Shown here piece after piece: positions 1-7,712 of a stretch of DNA of 64,000 bases. The position numbers and the translations under genes are program-made. This DNA comes from Imperialibacter sp. EC-SDR9 (GTDB lineage: Bacteria > Bacteroidota > Bacteroidia > Cytophagales > Cyclobacteriaceae). Within the stretch, counting starts at the first letter, position 1. Every line of letters starts with the position of its first letter. The stretch spans positions 1 to 64,000 of the forward strand of contig NZ_LR701580.1 of the NCBI RefSeq assembly GCF_902498805.1. The letters are read 5' to 3'. The notes beneath the pieces are model-generated. The model was not told the DNA's origin, searched no databases, and saw only the letters and a list, made by a program, of their open reading frames with translations.

Positions 1-841
1 TGTCCATATTGCTGACTATGTTGTCAAATGGATGATCGTGGCCGTTAGCCCTGAGGCCGGTTACCTTACCATTTTTTAGATTGATTTTTTGCACCGAGCT
101 ATTGAAGCGGAATTCTACCCCACTCTCTTTCGCAAGCTTAAAGAGGCTTTCTGTTATTTGGTGCATGCCTTTTTCTGGGATGAATGCCCCCACACCAAAC
201 TCCAGGTGGGGAATAATATTCATTGTGGCCGGCGTTAGGTAGGGGCTGGAGCCATTGTAGGTCGCATACCGGTTGAACAGTTGTGTGGTTTTGTCCTTGG
301 CGAATCTTTGTTGGTTGGCAGCGTGCATAGTCCGGAAAAGGTCAAGCTTGTGCAGCACTTTATATGCCTTAAATGCCTGCTCATTGAAAAACGTCCTTGC
401 ATCGTGCAACGACCTGTGAATAAAGAGATCAGCCAGGTGGTTGTATAGAAAGGAGCTGTGTTTGAGAGCAGCTAGCGTATTCGCAGTTGGTTCCCCCAGC
501 TTTTCCTCGAGCTCTGCGGCCAGTAGTTGTGGGTTAGCAGAGGCCTTCAGAGAAATTCCGTTATCGAAGAAATAATTAGCGGTGGTTGAGAGTCGCTTGT
601 ATGTGAAGTGATTTTTCGGATCTTTTTTTGATATTTTGAATAATTCATCGACATAATCAGGCATGGTAAATAGAGAAGGCCCAGCATCAAATCTATATTT
701 ACCAAGCCTGAGTTCAGTCAATTTGCCTCCAGGATAATCGTTTCCTTCAAAAATTGAAACCTGATATCCTTTGTTAGCCAACCTGATACCCGCAGCCATG
801 CCTGCTATACCCGCTCCAATAATTCCGACGGTTTTTTCCAT
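1..841 (-). CDS. Carotenoid-desaturase-like FAD oxidoreductase (3' end outside window)
   Basis: Partial gene: the start codon is at 839-841 and 280 codons lie in the window with no stop. The N-terminus carries a Rossmann dinucleotide fold (VGIIGAGIAGMAAGIRLA), an acidic residue closing the second strand (IFEGND) and the YPGGKL segment typical of the phytoene desaturase/CrtI-CrtD family of FAD-dependent amine-oxidase-like enzymes. The segment FDAGPSLFTMPD fits the same family. These enzymes desaturate or isomerise carotenoids at the membrane. Which carotenoid step this one performs cannot be told from the part seen; a CrtD-like role is as possible as CrtI. No other carotenoid gene is in the window. 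Confidence 0.8.
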   Translation of the reverse strand, partial: MEKTVGIIGAGIAGMAAGIRLANKGYQVSIFEGNDYPGGKLTELRLGKYRFDAGPSLFTMPDYVDELFKISKKDPKNHFTYKRLSTTANYFFDNGISLKASANPQLLAAELEEKLGEPTANTLAALKHSSFLYNHLADLFIHRSLHDARTFFNEQAFKAYKVLHKLDLFRTMHAANQQRFAKDKTTQLFNRYATYNGSSPYLTPATMNIIPHLEFGVGAFIPEKGMHQITESLFKLAKESGVEFRFNSSVQKINLKNGKVTGLRANGHDHPFDNIVSNMD

Positions 842-1033
842 TAAATGTATTTTCTTAGTAACATTAAAGTCAGGCTTAGGTTATTCTCTGAGCACAATTT
901 TTTCGCACAGGAAAATTTTACTATAAAAAATTATATTTTTTATAAGATAGTTTCTAAAAATTGGTTACCTTTATTTTGTAAGGCGTATTAATCGATGATG
1001 TAAAGACAACCAGCAGTTAGATTTCTACTTAAA

Positions 1034-1495
1034 ATGAACGCAATTAACGACACCATGTCTTACGCCATCGACCGATTACAGCAGGAATACCAGAGGTACC
1101 GCCCTGCCAAGCTTACTCTTGAGCAATTTACTTATTTGGTTCAAATGTTTCCTTCGCTTCTGGTTTCTATGAGCGATGGGGTGTTGGACAAAGAGGAATG
1201 GGATGCTGTGCTAAGGGCTGCCGAAAATCTCGGCAAGAACCTGGCAGCAAGTCCCGACGAAGTCGAATCCCTTTCCGATGTGTACAAAACAGAGTTTCGC
1301 TACCTGATTGACAATAGCGAACGCTGGAGAAAGAAATTTATTAATGCACTGAATGACTTCCTTAAGGAAGACCCAACAGCAAAGGATTTGGTACTGGAAT
1401 CAATGTACCTGTTTGCCAATGCTACGGACGGGATTTCAAGTGCTGAGCAAAAATTGATTGACGAACTGTCAAGCAGGCTGGATTTAAATAACTAG
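1034..1495 (+). CDS. TerB-like helical protein
   Basis: A soluble, acidic, predicted all-helical protein of 153 residues. The pattern of an early helix followed by SDGVLDKEEWDAVLRAA, and later FANATDGISSAEQKLIDEL, resembles the two acidic half-repeats of the TerB/DjlA-like fold, in which D-G-x-(I/L)-x-x-x-E motifs bind metal. TerB domains occur in tellurite-resistance and stress modules, but no other ter gene is nearby, so the role is unknown. It is divergent from the desaturase and convergent with kmo; the two stop codons overlap in a shared CTAG at 1492-1495. Confidence 0.6.
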   Translation: MNAINDTMSYAIDRLQQEYQRYRPAKLTLEQFTYLVQMFPSLLVSMSDGVLDKEEWDAVLRAAENLGKNLAASPDEVESLSDVYKTEFRYLIDNSERWRKKFINALNDFLKEDPTAKDLVLESMYLFANATDGISSAEQKLIDELSSRLDLNN

Positions 1496-2820
1496 TTCAG
1501 CCAACCAACGATTTTTTCCAGGTCGATAGCTTCCGGAGGTGTGCTCATTGGGTACACCTCCCTTATTTTACGCATAATCGACTCCTGCCTGTTGCCACGC
1601 TCAAGTGCCTTGCTGTAAGGCATGTTCGAAAATGTCACCATGGTGTAAAGCGGTGTCCATTTGTCAGGATACTTTTCGTGGATCCTCGCTTCCAGCTTTT
1701 TCTGCCAGATAAAGCCCGCATCCGCTACCTTGTCCCGCATCTCAATAAAGTTATCATTGGCAAGCTTGGCAATGGCGTCAGTATTTGGCTTGCGTGCCTT
1801 TTCGAAAGACTGAAACACTGTTTCCCAGTTTGGGTATTCGGCATCTATGATCTCATCCAGTATCCGACAGTCTTCAAAGCCTGCATTCATCCCCTGCCCA
1901 AAGAAAGGAACAATGGCATGGGAGGCATCGCCAAGCAGCAAGCTTCTTTTTTTACTCCACGGGAAGCACTGAATGGTGACTAAGGAGGAGGTGGGATTGG
2001 TGAAAAACTGATCGGTGAGATTGGGAATAACCGGTAGCGTATCAGGGAAAACTTCTGAAAAGAAAGCACCCACTTTTTCTGGTGTATTTAATGCGTCAAA
2101 AGAGGAGGCCCCTTCAAATGGAAGAAAGAGCGTACAAGTAAAGCTCTTGTCGATATTGGGCAGGGCAATGAGCATGAATTTGCCCCTTGGCCAAATGTGG
2201 AGGGCGTTGGGGTCAATCTGGAACTCCCCATTTTTCCCTGCAGGAATGTTTAACTCTTTGTACCCATGTGGCAGGTAGTCTTGCGAAAAGTTGAACCTGT
2301 CGGAATGTAAAAAGGAGGCTCTTAGAACAGAATAGGCTCCATCAGCACCGATAATAACGTCACCAGGATATTCCTTCGCTTTTCCAGCCGCTGAGAAATG
2401 GAGTGTCGAGTTTTCGATATCGGCCTGCTCACATTTGTGTCCGAACCTGAAGGAAGCACCGGCAGCTTCTGCCTCACCAATAAGGTATTCGTTCAGCAAA
2501 CCCCTCGATACTGAGTTGATAGCCTGATTGGCCTTTCCGTAAGGCTGAAAATGAACCTGGGAGTCTAACTGGTGAATCATACGACCATGCATAGGCAGCA
2601 TCACCTTGTTGAGGTTCCTGGTAACCCCGGCTTTTTCCAAAGCCAGCAGGCCCCTGTCACTTAAAGCGAGATTGATGGATCTACCCCCTAACACATCATT
2701 TTTTCTTGGGTCAGGGCGCTTTTCAAAAACTTCTACTTTGAAACCCTTCTTTGCTAAAAAAATGGACAGCAGCGAACCAACCAGCCCCGCACCCAGGATC
2801 AGTATTTTTTCTTTAGCCAT
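1492..2820 (-). CDS. kmo: Kynurenine 3-monooxygenase
   Basis: FAD/NADPH-dependent hydroxylase converting L-kynurenine to 3-hydroxykynurenine. The 442-residue length is normal. The sequence shows the N-terminal FAD motif (ILGAGLVGSLLSIFLAKKG), a GGRSINLALSDRG segment characteristic of KMO, the DG motif (IIGADGAYSVLR) that contacts NADPH and FAD, and the second FAD motif LLGDASHAIVPFFGQGMNAG. It overlaps the 3' end of the kynureninase gene by 8 bases, which implies translational coupling. It is the last gene of the leftward kynurenine transcript. Confidence 0.95.
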   Translation of the reverse strand: MAKEKILILGAGLVGSLLSIFLAKKGFKVEVFEKRPDPRKNDVLGGRSINLALSDRGLLALEKAGVTRNLNKVMLPMHGRMIHQLDSQVHFQPYGKANQAINSVSRGLLNEYLIGEAEAAGASFRFGHKCEQADIENSTLHFSAAGKAKEYPGDVIIGADGAYSVLRASFLHSDRFNFSQDYLPHGYKELNIPAGKNGEFQIDPNALHIWPRGKFMLIALPNIDKSFTCTLFLPFEGASSFDALNTPEKVGAFFSEVFPDTLPVIPNLTDQFFTNPTSSLVTIQCFPWSKKRSLLLGDASHAIVPFFGQGMNAGFEDCRILDEIIDAEYPNWETVFQSFEKARKPNTDAIAKLANDNFIEMRDKVADAGFIWQKKLEARIHEKYPDKWTPLYTMVTFSNMPYSKALERGNRQESIMRKIREVYPMSTPPEAIDLEKIVGWLN

Positions 2821-4111
2821 GTTTTATTGATGCTAGCTTTAAAAGTTCTTCCTTAAGAATTTCAACAAACTGAAAGACCTCCTCAAAGGTATTGTATAGT
2901 GGAGCGGGTGCAATTCTTATTACGTTCGGCTCCCGCCAGTCCGCAATAACTCCTCTTCTTTGGATAGCATTGAAAACTTCTTTGTTCCCGTTGGTAATGA
3001 ACAAACTCAACTGACTACCTCTTTCTTCGGGATTGGAAGGCGTAATGATTTGAACAGTTTCGTCATCCTCATTAAGCTCCCTGAGCAAAAACTCCAAAAA
3101 ACCGGTAAGGGCCATGCTCTTCTTTCTCAGCTCATCAATGCCAGCTTTTTCAAAAATATCCAGAGAAGCCATGTGCGCCGCCAACAGTAATACAGGGGCA
3201 TTACTTAGCTGCCAACCGTCGGCATTGGGTGTTGGGTCGAACCCTTTTTTCATCTTAAATCGCTCTTGTTCATTATGTCCCCACCATCCGCCAAAGCGAT
3301 TCAAATCCTTATTGGCGGCATGTTTTTCATGGACGTAAATTCCCGAAATGCCTCCCGGACTGGAATTCAGGTATTTGTAAGAGCACCAGGTTGCAAAATC
3401 AACCTCAGCGTCATGCAAGGACATCGGCACATTTCCCATGGCGTGGGCCAAATCAAAGCCCGCCAGCGCTCCGACCCCATGGGCTGCTTTGGTAATAGCA
3501 GCCATGTCGAAAAGCTGGCCGGTGTAGTACTGTATCCCACTGAACAGCACCAAAGCAAGTTCGTCTCCAGCTTTCGAGATTTCATTTACAATATGACCCG
3601 TAGAGTAAAGATTGGTGTCGACATCTGGCTCCACTTCTATGATACACTCTTCCGGGTCGTAGCCATACCATTTCAAATGGCTTTCCAGGGCATATTGGTC
3701 AGAAGGGAAGGCACCTTTCTCCATCAGAATTTTTCTGCGCTGCCCTTTAGGTTGATAAAAGGTGACGAGTAGCAGGTGCAAGTTCACCGTTAAGCTGTTC
3801 ATCGCAACGACTTCGTGCTCTTTCGCCCCAACGAGGCGGCTGAGCGTTTTCCTGGCTTGCTTGTGATAAGTCATCCAGGGTGTCGCTCCTTCAAAGTGAC
3901 CTTCTACGGCAAAGTGTGCCCAATTATCCATTTGTTCCTCTATGCTGTTGGTTGCAGCTTTTGGCTGGAGGCCAAGTGAATTGCCGCAGAAATAAATGCA
4001 ATCTTTTCCGTTCCTTTGAGGGATTTTGAACAGAGGGCGGAACGAATTCATAGGATCATTCTCGTCTAGCCCCCGGGCGAAGCTAAGAGAATGTTTATAA
4101 AGGATGCTCAT
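2813..4111 (-). CDS. kynU: Kynureninase
   Basis: PLP-dependent hydrolase that splits 3-hydroxykynurenine into 3-hydroxyanthranilate and alanine. The 432-residue protein has the fold-type I PLP pattern: D220 and H223 in GFDLAHAMGN, and the Schiff-base lysine K246 in CSYKYLNSSPGG. The N-terminal YFCGNSLGLQPKA segment is also diagnostic. Together with the overlapping kmo it favours the 3-hydroxy branch over the anthranilate branch. The 159-base gap to the upstream ACMSD gene holds a possible -7 element (TATTTTTG on the minus strand, 4223-4230), so kynU-kmo may have its own promoter as well as read-through. Confidence 0.95.
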   Translation of the reverse strand: MSILYKHSLSFARGLDENDPMNSFRPLFKIPQRNGKDCIYFCGNSLGLQPKAATNSIEEQMDNWAHFAVEGHFEGATPWMTYHKQARKTLSRLVGAKEHEVVAMNSLTVNLHLLLVTFYQPKGQRRKILMEKGAFPSDQYALESHLKWYGYDPEECIIEVEPDVDTNLYSTGHIVNEISKAGDELALVLFSGIQYYTGQLFDMAAITKAAHGVGALAGFDLAHAMGNVPMSLHDAEVDFATWCSYKYLNSSPGGISGIYVHEKHAANKDLNRFGGWWGHNEQERFKMKKGFDPTPNADGWQLSNAPVLLLAAHMASLDIFEKAGIDELRKKSMALTGFLEFLLRELNEDDETVQIITPSNPEERGSQLSLFITNGNKEVFNAIQRRGVIADWREPNVIRIAPAPLYNTFEEVFQFVEILKEELLKLASIKHG

Positions 4112-4270
4112 GTATTGTTTGGCTAAAGTTGTCTATAAAATATATGGTCAATGCGCCGTCCTCGCAATGAGCAGTAACGCCTGAAGGTTTGAAGCTAGCT
4201 TCCATTTAGTCCCTGCCAACGGCAAAAATAGGTAAATTAGAAAGGTTGGAGTGATGAGAGTGGCTAATTT

Positions 4271-5296
4271 TCACGCTTTTACCAGTTTGTTTTGATGGAT
4301 GCCCAGCCAGTTGAGGGCGTTTTTGTGAAGTAACTTCTGCCGGGTGCTCTTCGAATAGGGCATTGACTGTATAAGTTTTCCCGGTTCATGCTCACCCAGG
4401 GGAAAAGGGTAGTCCGACCCCAAAACAATGTGATCCTCGCCGACCAGCTTCACTAACATGTCTAACGCCATTTGATCATACACCAGCGAGTCAAGATAAA
4501 ATTTGCCTATATAATTTCTCGGGTTAACAGGGTTGTCAACGGCACAAAGGTCAGGGCGAACATTGAAGCCATGCTCAATTCTGCCGATGGTTGAGGGAAA
4601 TGAACCGCCTCCGTGGGCAAAGGCTATTCTAAGATTTGGAAGTCTTTCGAAAACTCCCCCGAAAATGAGTGAGCAAATGGCCCTGGAGGTCTCTGCAGGC
4701 ATTCCTACAAGCCATGGCAGCCAATACTTTGGCATGTCCTCTTTGCCCATCATGTCCCATGGATGAACAAATACCGAAGCACCCAACTCTTCTGCCGCTT
4801 GGAAAACGGGGAAAAGCTCTTCTGCATCCAGGTTGAGTTTATTTACGTGTGTGCCTATCTCAATCCCATGCAAGCCTAGTTGCTTCACGCACCTTTCCAG
4901 TTCCTTCACTGCGAGCTTTGTGTCCTGCAAAGGCAGGGTGCCGAGGCCGATATATCTGTCGGGATATTCCTGCACAATGGAGGCTATGTGATCGTTCAGC
5001 AGCATCGAAAGATCATGGGCGTCTTCTGCCTTGGCCCAGTAGTTAAACATTACTGGTACAGTCGATAGCACCTGCACACCCACTCCATGCTGGTCACACT
5101 CATGAATTCTCCTCGCCGGATCCCATGTATTGTCTTCTACCTCCCTGAAAAATTTATTGTCAATCATCATGCGGGCACAGCAGGGCTTGTGGTGCTCCAG
5201 CCTGATCCAGCCGCCATAGCCATACTTTTCCTTCAAATCCGGCCATTTTTCCGGTAGAATATGGGTGTGTATGTCTATTTTGAAATCATTATCCAC
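4271..5296 (-). CDS. 2-amino-3-carboxymuconate-6-semialdehyde decarboxylase (ACMSD)
   Basis: Zinc amidohydrolase-superfamily decarboxylase that turns the ring-opened product of 3-hydroxyanthranilate into 2-aminomuconate 6-semialdehyde, diverting it from quinolinate and NAD synthesis. Metal ligands known for the family are all visible: H10 and H12 ([11 protein letters not shown]), H178 (FVHPWDMMG), H228 (FAHGGG) and D295 ([10 protein letters not shown]); R51, a substrate-binding position, is also present. At 341 residues the length is standard and the sequence is strikingly close to the animal enzymes, as is usual for this family. The gene lies 12 bases downstream of the dioxygenase that makes its substrate, so the two are co-transcribed. 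Confidence 0.95.
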   Translation of the reverse strand: MDNDFKIDIHTHILPEKWPDLKEKYGYGGWIRLEHHKPCCARMMIDNKFFREVEDNTWDPARRIHECDQHGVGVQVLSTVPVMFNYWAKAEDAHDLSMLLNDHIASIVQEYPDRYIGLGTLPLQDTKLAVKELERCVKQLGLHGIEIGTHVNKLNLDAEELFPVFQAAEELGASVFVHPWDMMGKEDMPKYWLPWLVGMPAETSRAICSLIFGGVFERLPNLRIAFAHGGGSFPSTIGRIEHGFNVRPDLCAVDNPVNPRNYIGKFYLDSLVYDQMALDMLVKLVGEDHIVLGSDYPFPLGEHEPGKLIQSMPYSKSTRQKLLHKNALNWLGIHQNKLVKA

Positions 5297-5308
5297 TTTG
5301 ACACAAAG

Positions 5309-5833
5309 TTAGGTTCTTGCTGGAGGCTCCATCACAGTGCCGCAGTTGCCACAGGTTCTTTTTTCTTCACTCTCGTAAAACTCCTGCATAATTGGAGGCA
5401 GTTGCGAAACGATGTCAGTAATTACCTCAAACTTCTCATGGAGTTTGTGACCGCACGCTTCACAAAACCACATGAAGCCATCCTTGTGTTTTTCTCCCCG
5501 GTACACTTCCATTACCAGCCCCACAGTATTGGCGGGCCTTTGCGGGGAGTGCGGTACTCGGGCTGGCAACAAGAAAATATCTCCTTCCTTAATGATCAGG
5601 TCAAGTGGCCTCCCATCTTCTATTATTTTCAGTTTTATATCTCCTTCTACCTGATAGAAAAATTCTTCAGTTTCATTATAGTGATAATCCTTTCGGGAGT
5701 TTGGGCCCCCAACTACCATCACTATAAAATCATCGTTTCCTTTATAAACTTGCTGGTTTCCTACCGGAGGCTTCAATAAATGTCGATTTTCATCTATCCA
5801 ACCTTTAAAATTGAAGGGTCTTTTAATAGTCAT
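5309..5833 (-). CDS. 3-hydroxyanthranilate 3,4-dioxygenase
   Basis: Fe(II) cupin dioxygenase opening the ring of 3-hydroxyanthranilate to 2-amino-3-carboxymuconate semialdehyde. The 174-residue bacterial form is complete: iron ligands H51, E57 and H95, substrate-contacting R47, R99 and E109, and the C-terminal rubredoxin-like site with two CxxC pairs (C124/C127 and C161/C164) that holds a second iron in bacterial enzymes. It is the first gene of the leftward transcript and is separated from the divergent SDR by a 99-base shared regulatory gap. Confidence 0.95.
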   Translation of the reverse strand: MTIKRPFNFKGWIDENRHLLKPPVGNQQVYKGNDDFIVMVVGGPNSRKDYHYNETEEFFYQVEGDIKLKIIEDGRPLDLIIKEGDIFLLPARVPHSPQRPANTVGLVMEVYRGEKHKDGFMWFCEACGHKLHEKFEVITDIVSQLPPIMQEFYESEEKRTCGNCGTVMEPPART

Positions 5834-5932
5834 AGCTAAACGAATAATGTTTTCGTATTTTTCTAAAAATAACGAATAATACCCATTTAGGAAAAGGTAG
5901 TATTACGAGAAAACGGTAACGGTTACTAAACT
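5834..5932. promoter_or_regulatory. Divergent promoter region of the kynurenine cluster
   Basis: This 99-base AT-rich gap must drive both halves of the cluster. It contains an inverted repeat GTAAC-G-GTTAC at 5916-5926, only 9 bases before the SDR start, and a direct repeat CGAATAAT at 5841-5848 and 5873-5880, 32 bases apart (about three helical turns). Either could be an operator for an unidentified regulator. No clear TAnnTTTG element was found on either strand, and no regulator gene lies next to it. Confidence 0.4.
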
Positions 5933-6721
5933 ATGGATTTAGATTTGAAAGGAAGGAAGGCGTTGGTTTGTGGCAGTACTCAGGGAATTGGCCTGGCCAG
6001 CGCCATTGAGCTGGCCAGGCTAGGCGCTGAAGTTACGCTCCTGGCCCGAAATGAGGCAGCTATGAAAAAAATTGTCGCTGGTCTGGCTTCTGAAAACGGG
6101 CAGTCGCACAATTACCTCTCGGCCGACTTCAGTAGCCCCTCTAGTGTTGAGGTAGCCGTCGCAGCCGCCATCAACAGAGGAGCTCGCTATGACATACTAA
6201 TCAATAACACCGGCGGACCTCCGGGCGGGCCATTGCTCGACGCAAATTATTCGCAGGTGTTCGATGCCATGGAGGCGCACCTGCATTGCAACCATATACT
6301 TGTGCAGAAGCTGTCACCGGGGATGAAGGAAAAGAAGTTTGGAAGAATCGTTAACGTAATAAGCACCTCAGTCAAAATACCTATCAACGGTTTGGGCGTT
6401 TCCAATACCGTGAGAGGGGCAGTAGCAAGCTGGGCAAAAACGCTCTCACTTGAGTTGGCACCTTTTGGAATAACGGTAAACAATGTGTTGCCCGGCTTCA
6501 CTGAAACTGAGAGACTCTTTTCCCTCATCAGATCGAAGGCTGAAAAAGAAGGCAAATCGGAAGAGGAAGTGGCCAGGTCGATGAAGATGGAGGCACCTGC
6601 GGGGCGTTTTGGTACCTCAGAGGAAATTGCGGGGCTGGTCGCTTTTTTGGCGACACCGGCTGCGGCTTATATTAACGGCACAAGCATCCCGGTGGATGGT
6701 GGGAGAACTGGCTCCATTTGA
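5933..6721 (+). CDS. SDR-family protein with degenerate catalytic site
   Basis: A 262-residue short-chain dehydrogenase/reductase-like protein. The N-terminal nucleotide-binding fold is present (CGSTQGIGLASAIELA, and LINNTGGPPGG for the NNAG region). The serine-containing strand (VNVISTSVKIP) is kept, but the usual YxxxK pair is missing: the aligned segment reads GLGVSNTVRGAVASWAKTL, with V and R in place of Y and K. This matches an SDR subgroup known to deviate from the catalytic tetrad. The gene starts the rightward half of the kynurenine cluster and ends one base before the dipeptidase start, so it is co-transcribed. Its reaction is unknown. Confidence 0.8.
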   Translation: MDLDLKGRKALVCGSTQGIGLASAIELARLGAEVTLLARNEAAMKKIVAGLASENGQSHNYLSADFSSPSSVEVAVAAAINRGARYDILINNTGGPPGGPLLDANYSQVFDAMEAHLHCNHILVQKLSPGMKEKKFGRIVNVISTSVKIPINGLGVSNTVRGAVASWAKTLSLELAPFGITVNNVLPGFTETERLFSLIRSKAEKEGKSEEEVARSMKMEAPAGRFGTSEEIAGLVAFLATPAAAYINGTSIPVDGGRTGSI

Positions 6722-6722
6722 T

Positions 6723-7712
6723 ATGAAGCAGCCTATTGTCGACCTTCATTGCGATTTGCTATCCTATCTGTCGTCAGTACCAGGTGCCCGGGTAGATAAG
6801 GCTATGGAATTTGGCGCCGCTGTACCGCATTTAAAGGCTGGCAATGTTAAACTTCAGGTAATGGCCATCTACACCGATACCAAAGCAGGAAGTAGTGCGG
6901 CTGGCGAGGAGCAGCGAAAGCTTTTTGAGGAGCTACCTATTCTCTCCAACAGTTCTTTTAGCCGTTTTACAAGCAGTGCACTTTCTCTGGAGACACTGGA
7001 GAACCACTCAGGCTGCTACGCCTGGTTGGCAATAGAAAATGGATCAGCCTTTTGTGAAGAGGACGAGAGTCTCAGCTCCGGCTTGCTCCGGCTGGAGCAA
7101 ATGGTCGCATCATCCGGCCCGCTGGCCTACATTATTATGACTCATCACTATGAAAATCGCTTTGGAGGCGGCAACTATTCGGATGTGGGGCTGAAGGCCG
7201 ATGGCGAGGTGCTGCTTGATTTTCTGGACGGAAAAAGGATTCCGGTTGATTTGGCACATACGAGCGACAAGCTGGCTTACGGCATTCTGAATTATATCGA
7301 CAAAAGGAGCCTGAATGTCCCGGTGTTGGCTAGTCACTCGAACTTTCGAAACGTTCACAGCCATGTCAGAAACCTTCCGGATGAGCTGGCGATGGAGCTG
7401 ATAAGACGAAATGGACTGATCGGCATCAATTTTCTGCGTAACTATATCAACGACACCGATCCCGGAGTGCTATATGATCACATTGACCATGGCATAAAGC
7501 TTGGGGCGCAGCACCTTCTGGCATTTGGGGCCGACTTCTTTTATGCATTGAATCATCCTGACCCATCTCGTTACCCAATCTATTTTCAAGGGCAAGACAA
7601 CGCCTCCTGGTATCAAAAGATTCTGGCCGAAATGAGGGAGAAAGGAGCGAAGCATTTTGAAAGTGGCATTGCCTATAAGAATGCGATTGGTTATTACTCA
7701 TCATTGAAATGA
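6723..7712 (+). CDS. Membrane-dipeptidase family (M19) protein
   Basis: A 329-residue zinc dipeptidase-like protein. The ATG at 6723 is preferred over in-frame positions farther upstream because it begins directly with the family N-terminus MKQPIVDLHCDLLSYL and sits one base after the SDR stop. Binuclear zinc ligands are recognisable: HxD in DLHCD, E in AIENGS, H in VDLAHTS and H in LASHSN, with the catalytic Asp in FGADFF. No signal peptide is seen, so it should be cytoplasmic. M19 enzymes cleave dipeptides and some related amides. Its place between an SDR and the aminomuconate-semialdehyde dehydrogenase, with ATGA overlap to the latter, suggests an amidohydrolase role in the pathway, but this is inference. 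Confidence 0.85.
   Translation: MKQPIVDLHCDLLSYLSSVPGARVDKAMEFGAAVPHLKAGNVKLQVMAIYTDTKAGSSAAGEEQRKLFEELPILSNSSFSRFTSSALSLETLENHSGCYAWLAIENGSAFCEEDESLSSGLLRLEQMVASSGPLAYIIMTHHYENRFGGGNYSDVGLKADGEVLLDFLDGKRIPVDLAHTSDKLAYGILNYIDKRSLNVPVLASHSNFRNVHSHVRNLPDELAMELIRRNGLIGINFLRNYINDTDPGVLYDHIDHGIKLGAQHLLAFGADFFYALNHPDPSRYPIYFQGQDNASWYQKILAEMREKGAKHFESGIAYKNAIGYYSSLK

Noticed and set aside
3266-3772. 168-residue plus-strand reading frame
   Set aside because: It lies wholly inside the well-supported kynureninase gene on the other strand.
6609-6722. Upstream extension of the dipeptidase reading frame
   Set aside because: The extra 38 residues lie in the SDR gene, are Arg/Trp-rich and match nothing; the start at 6723 gives the normal N-terminus.
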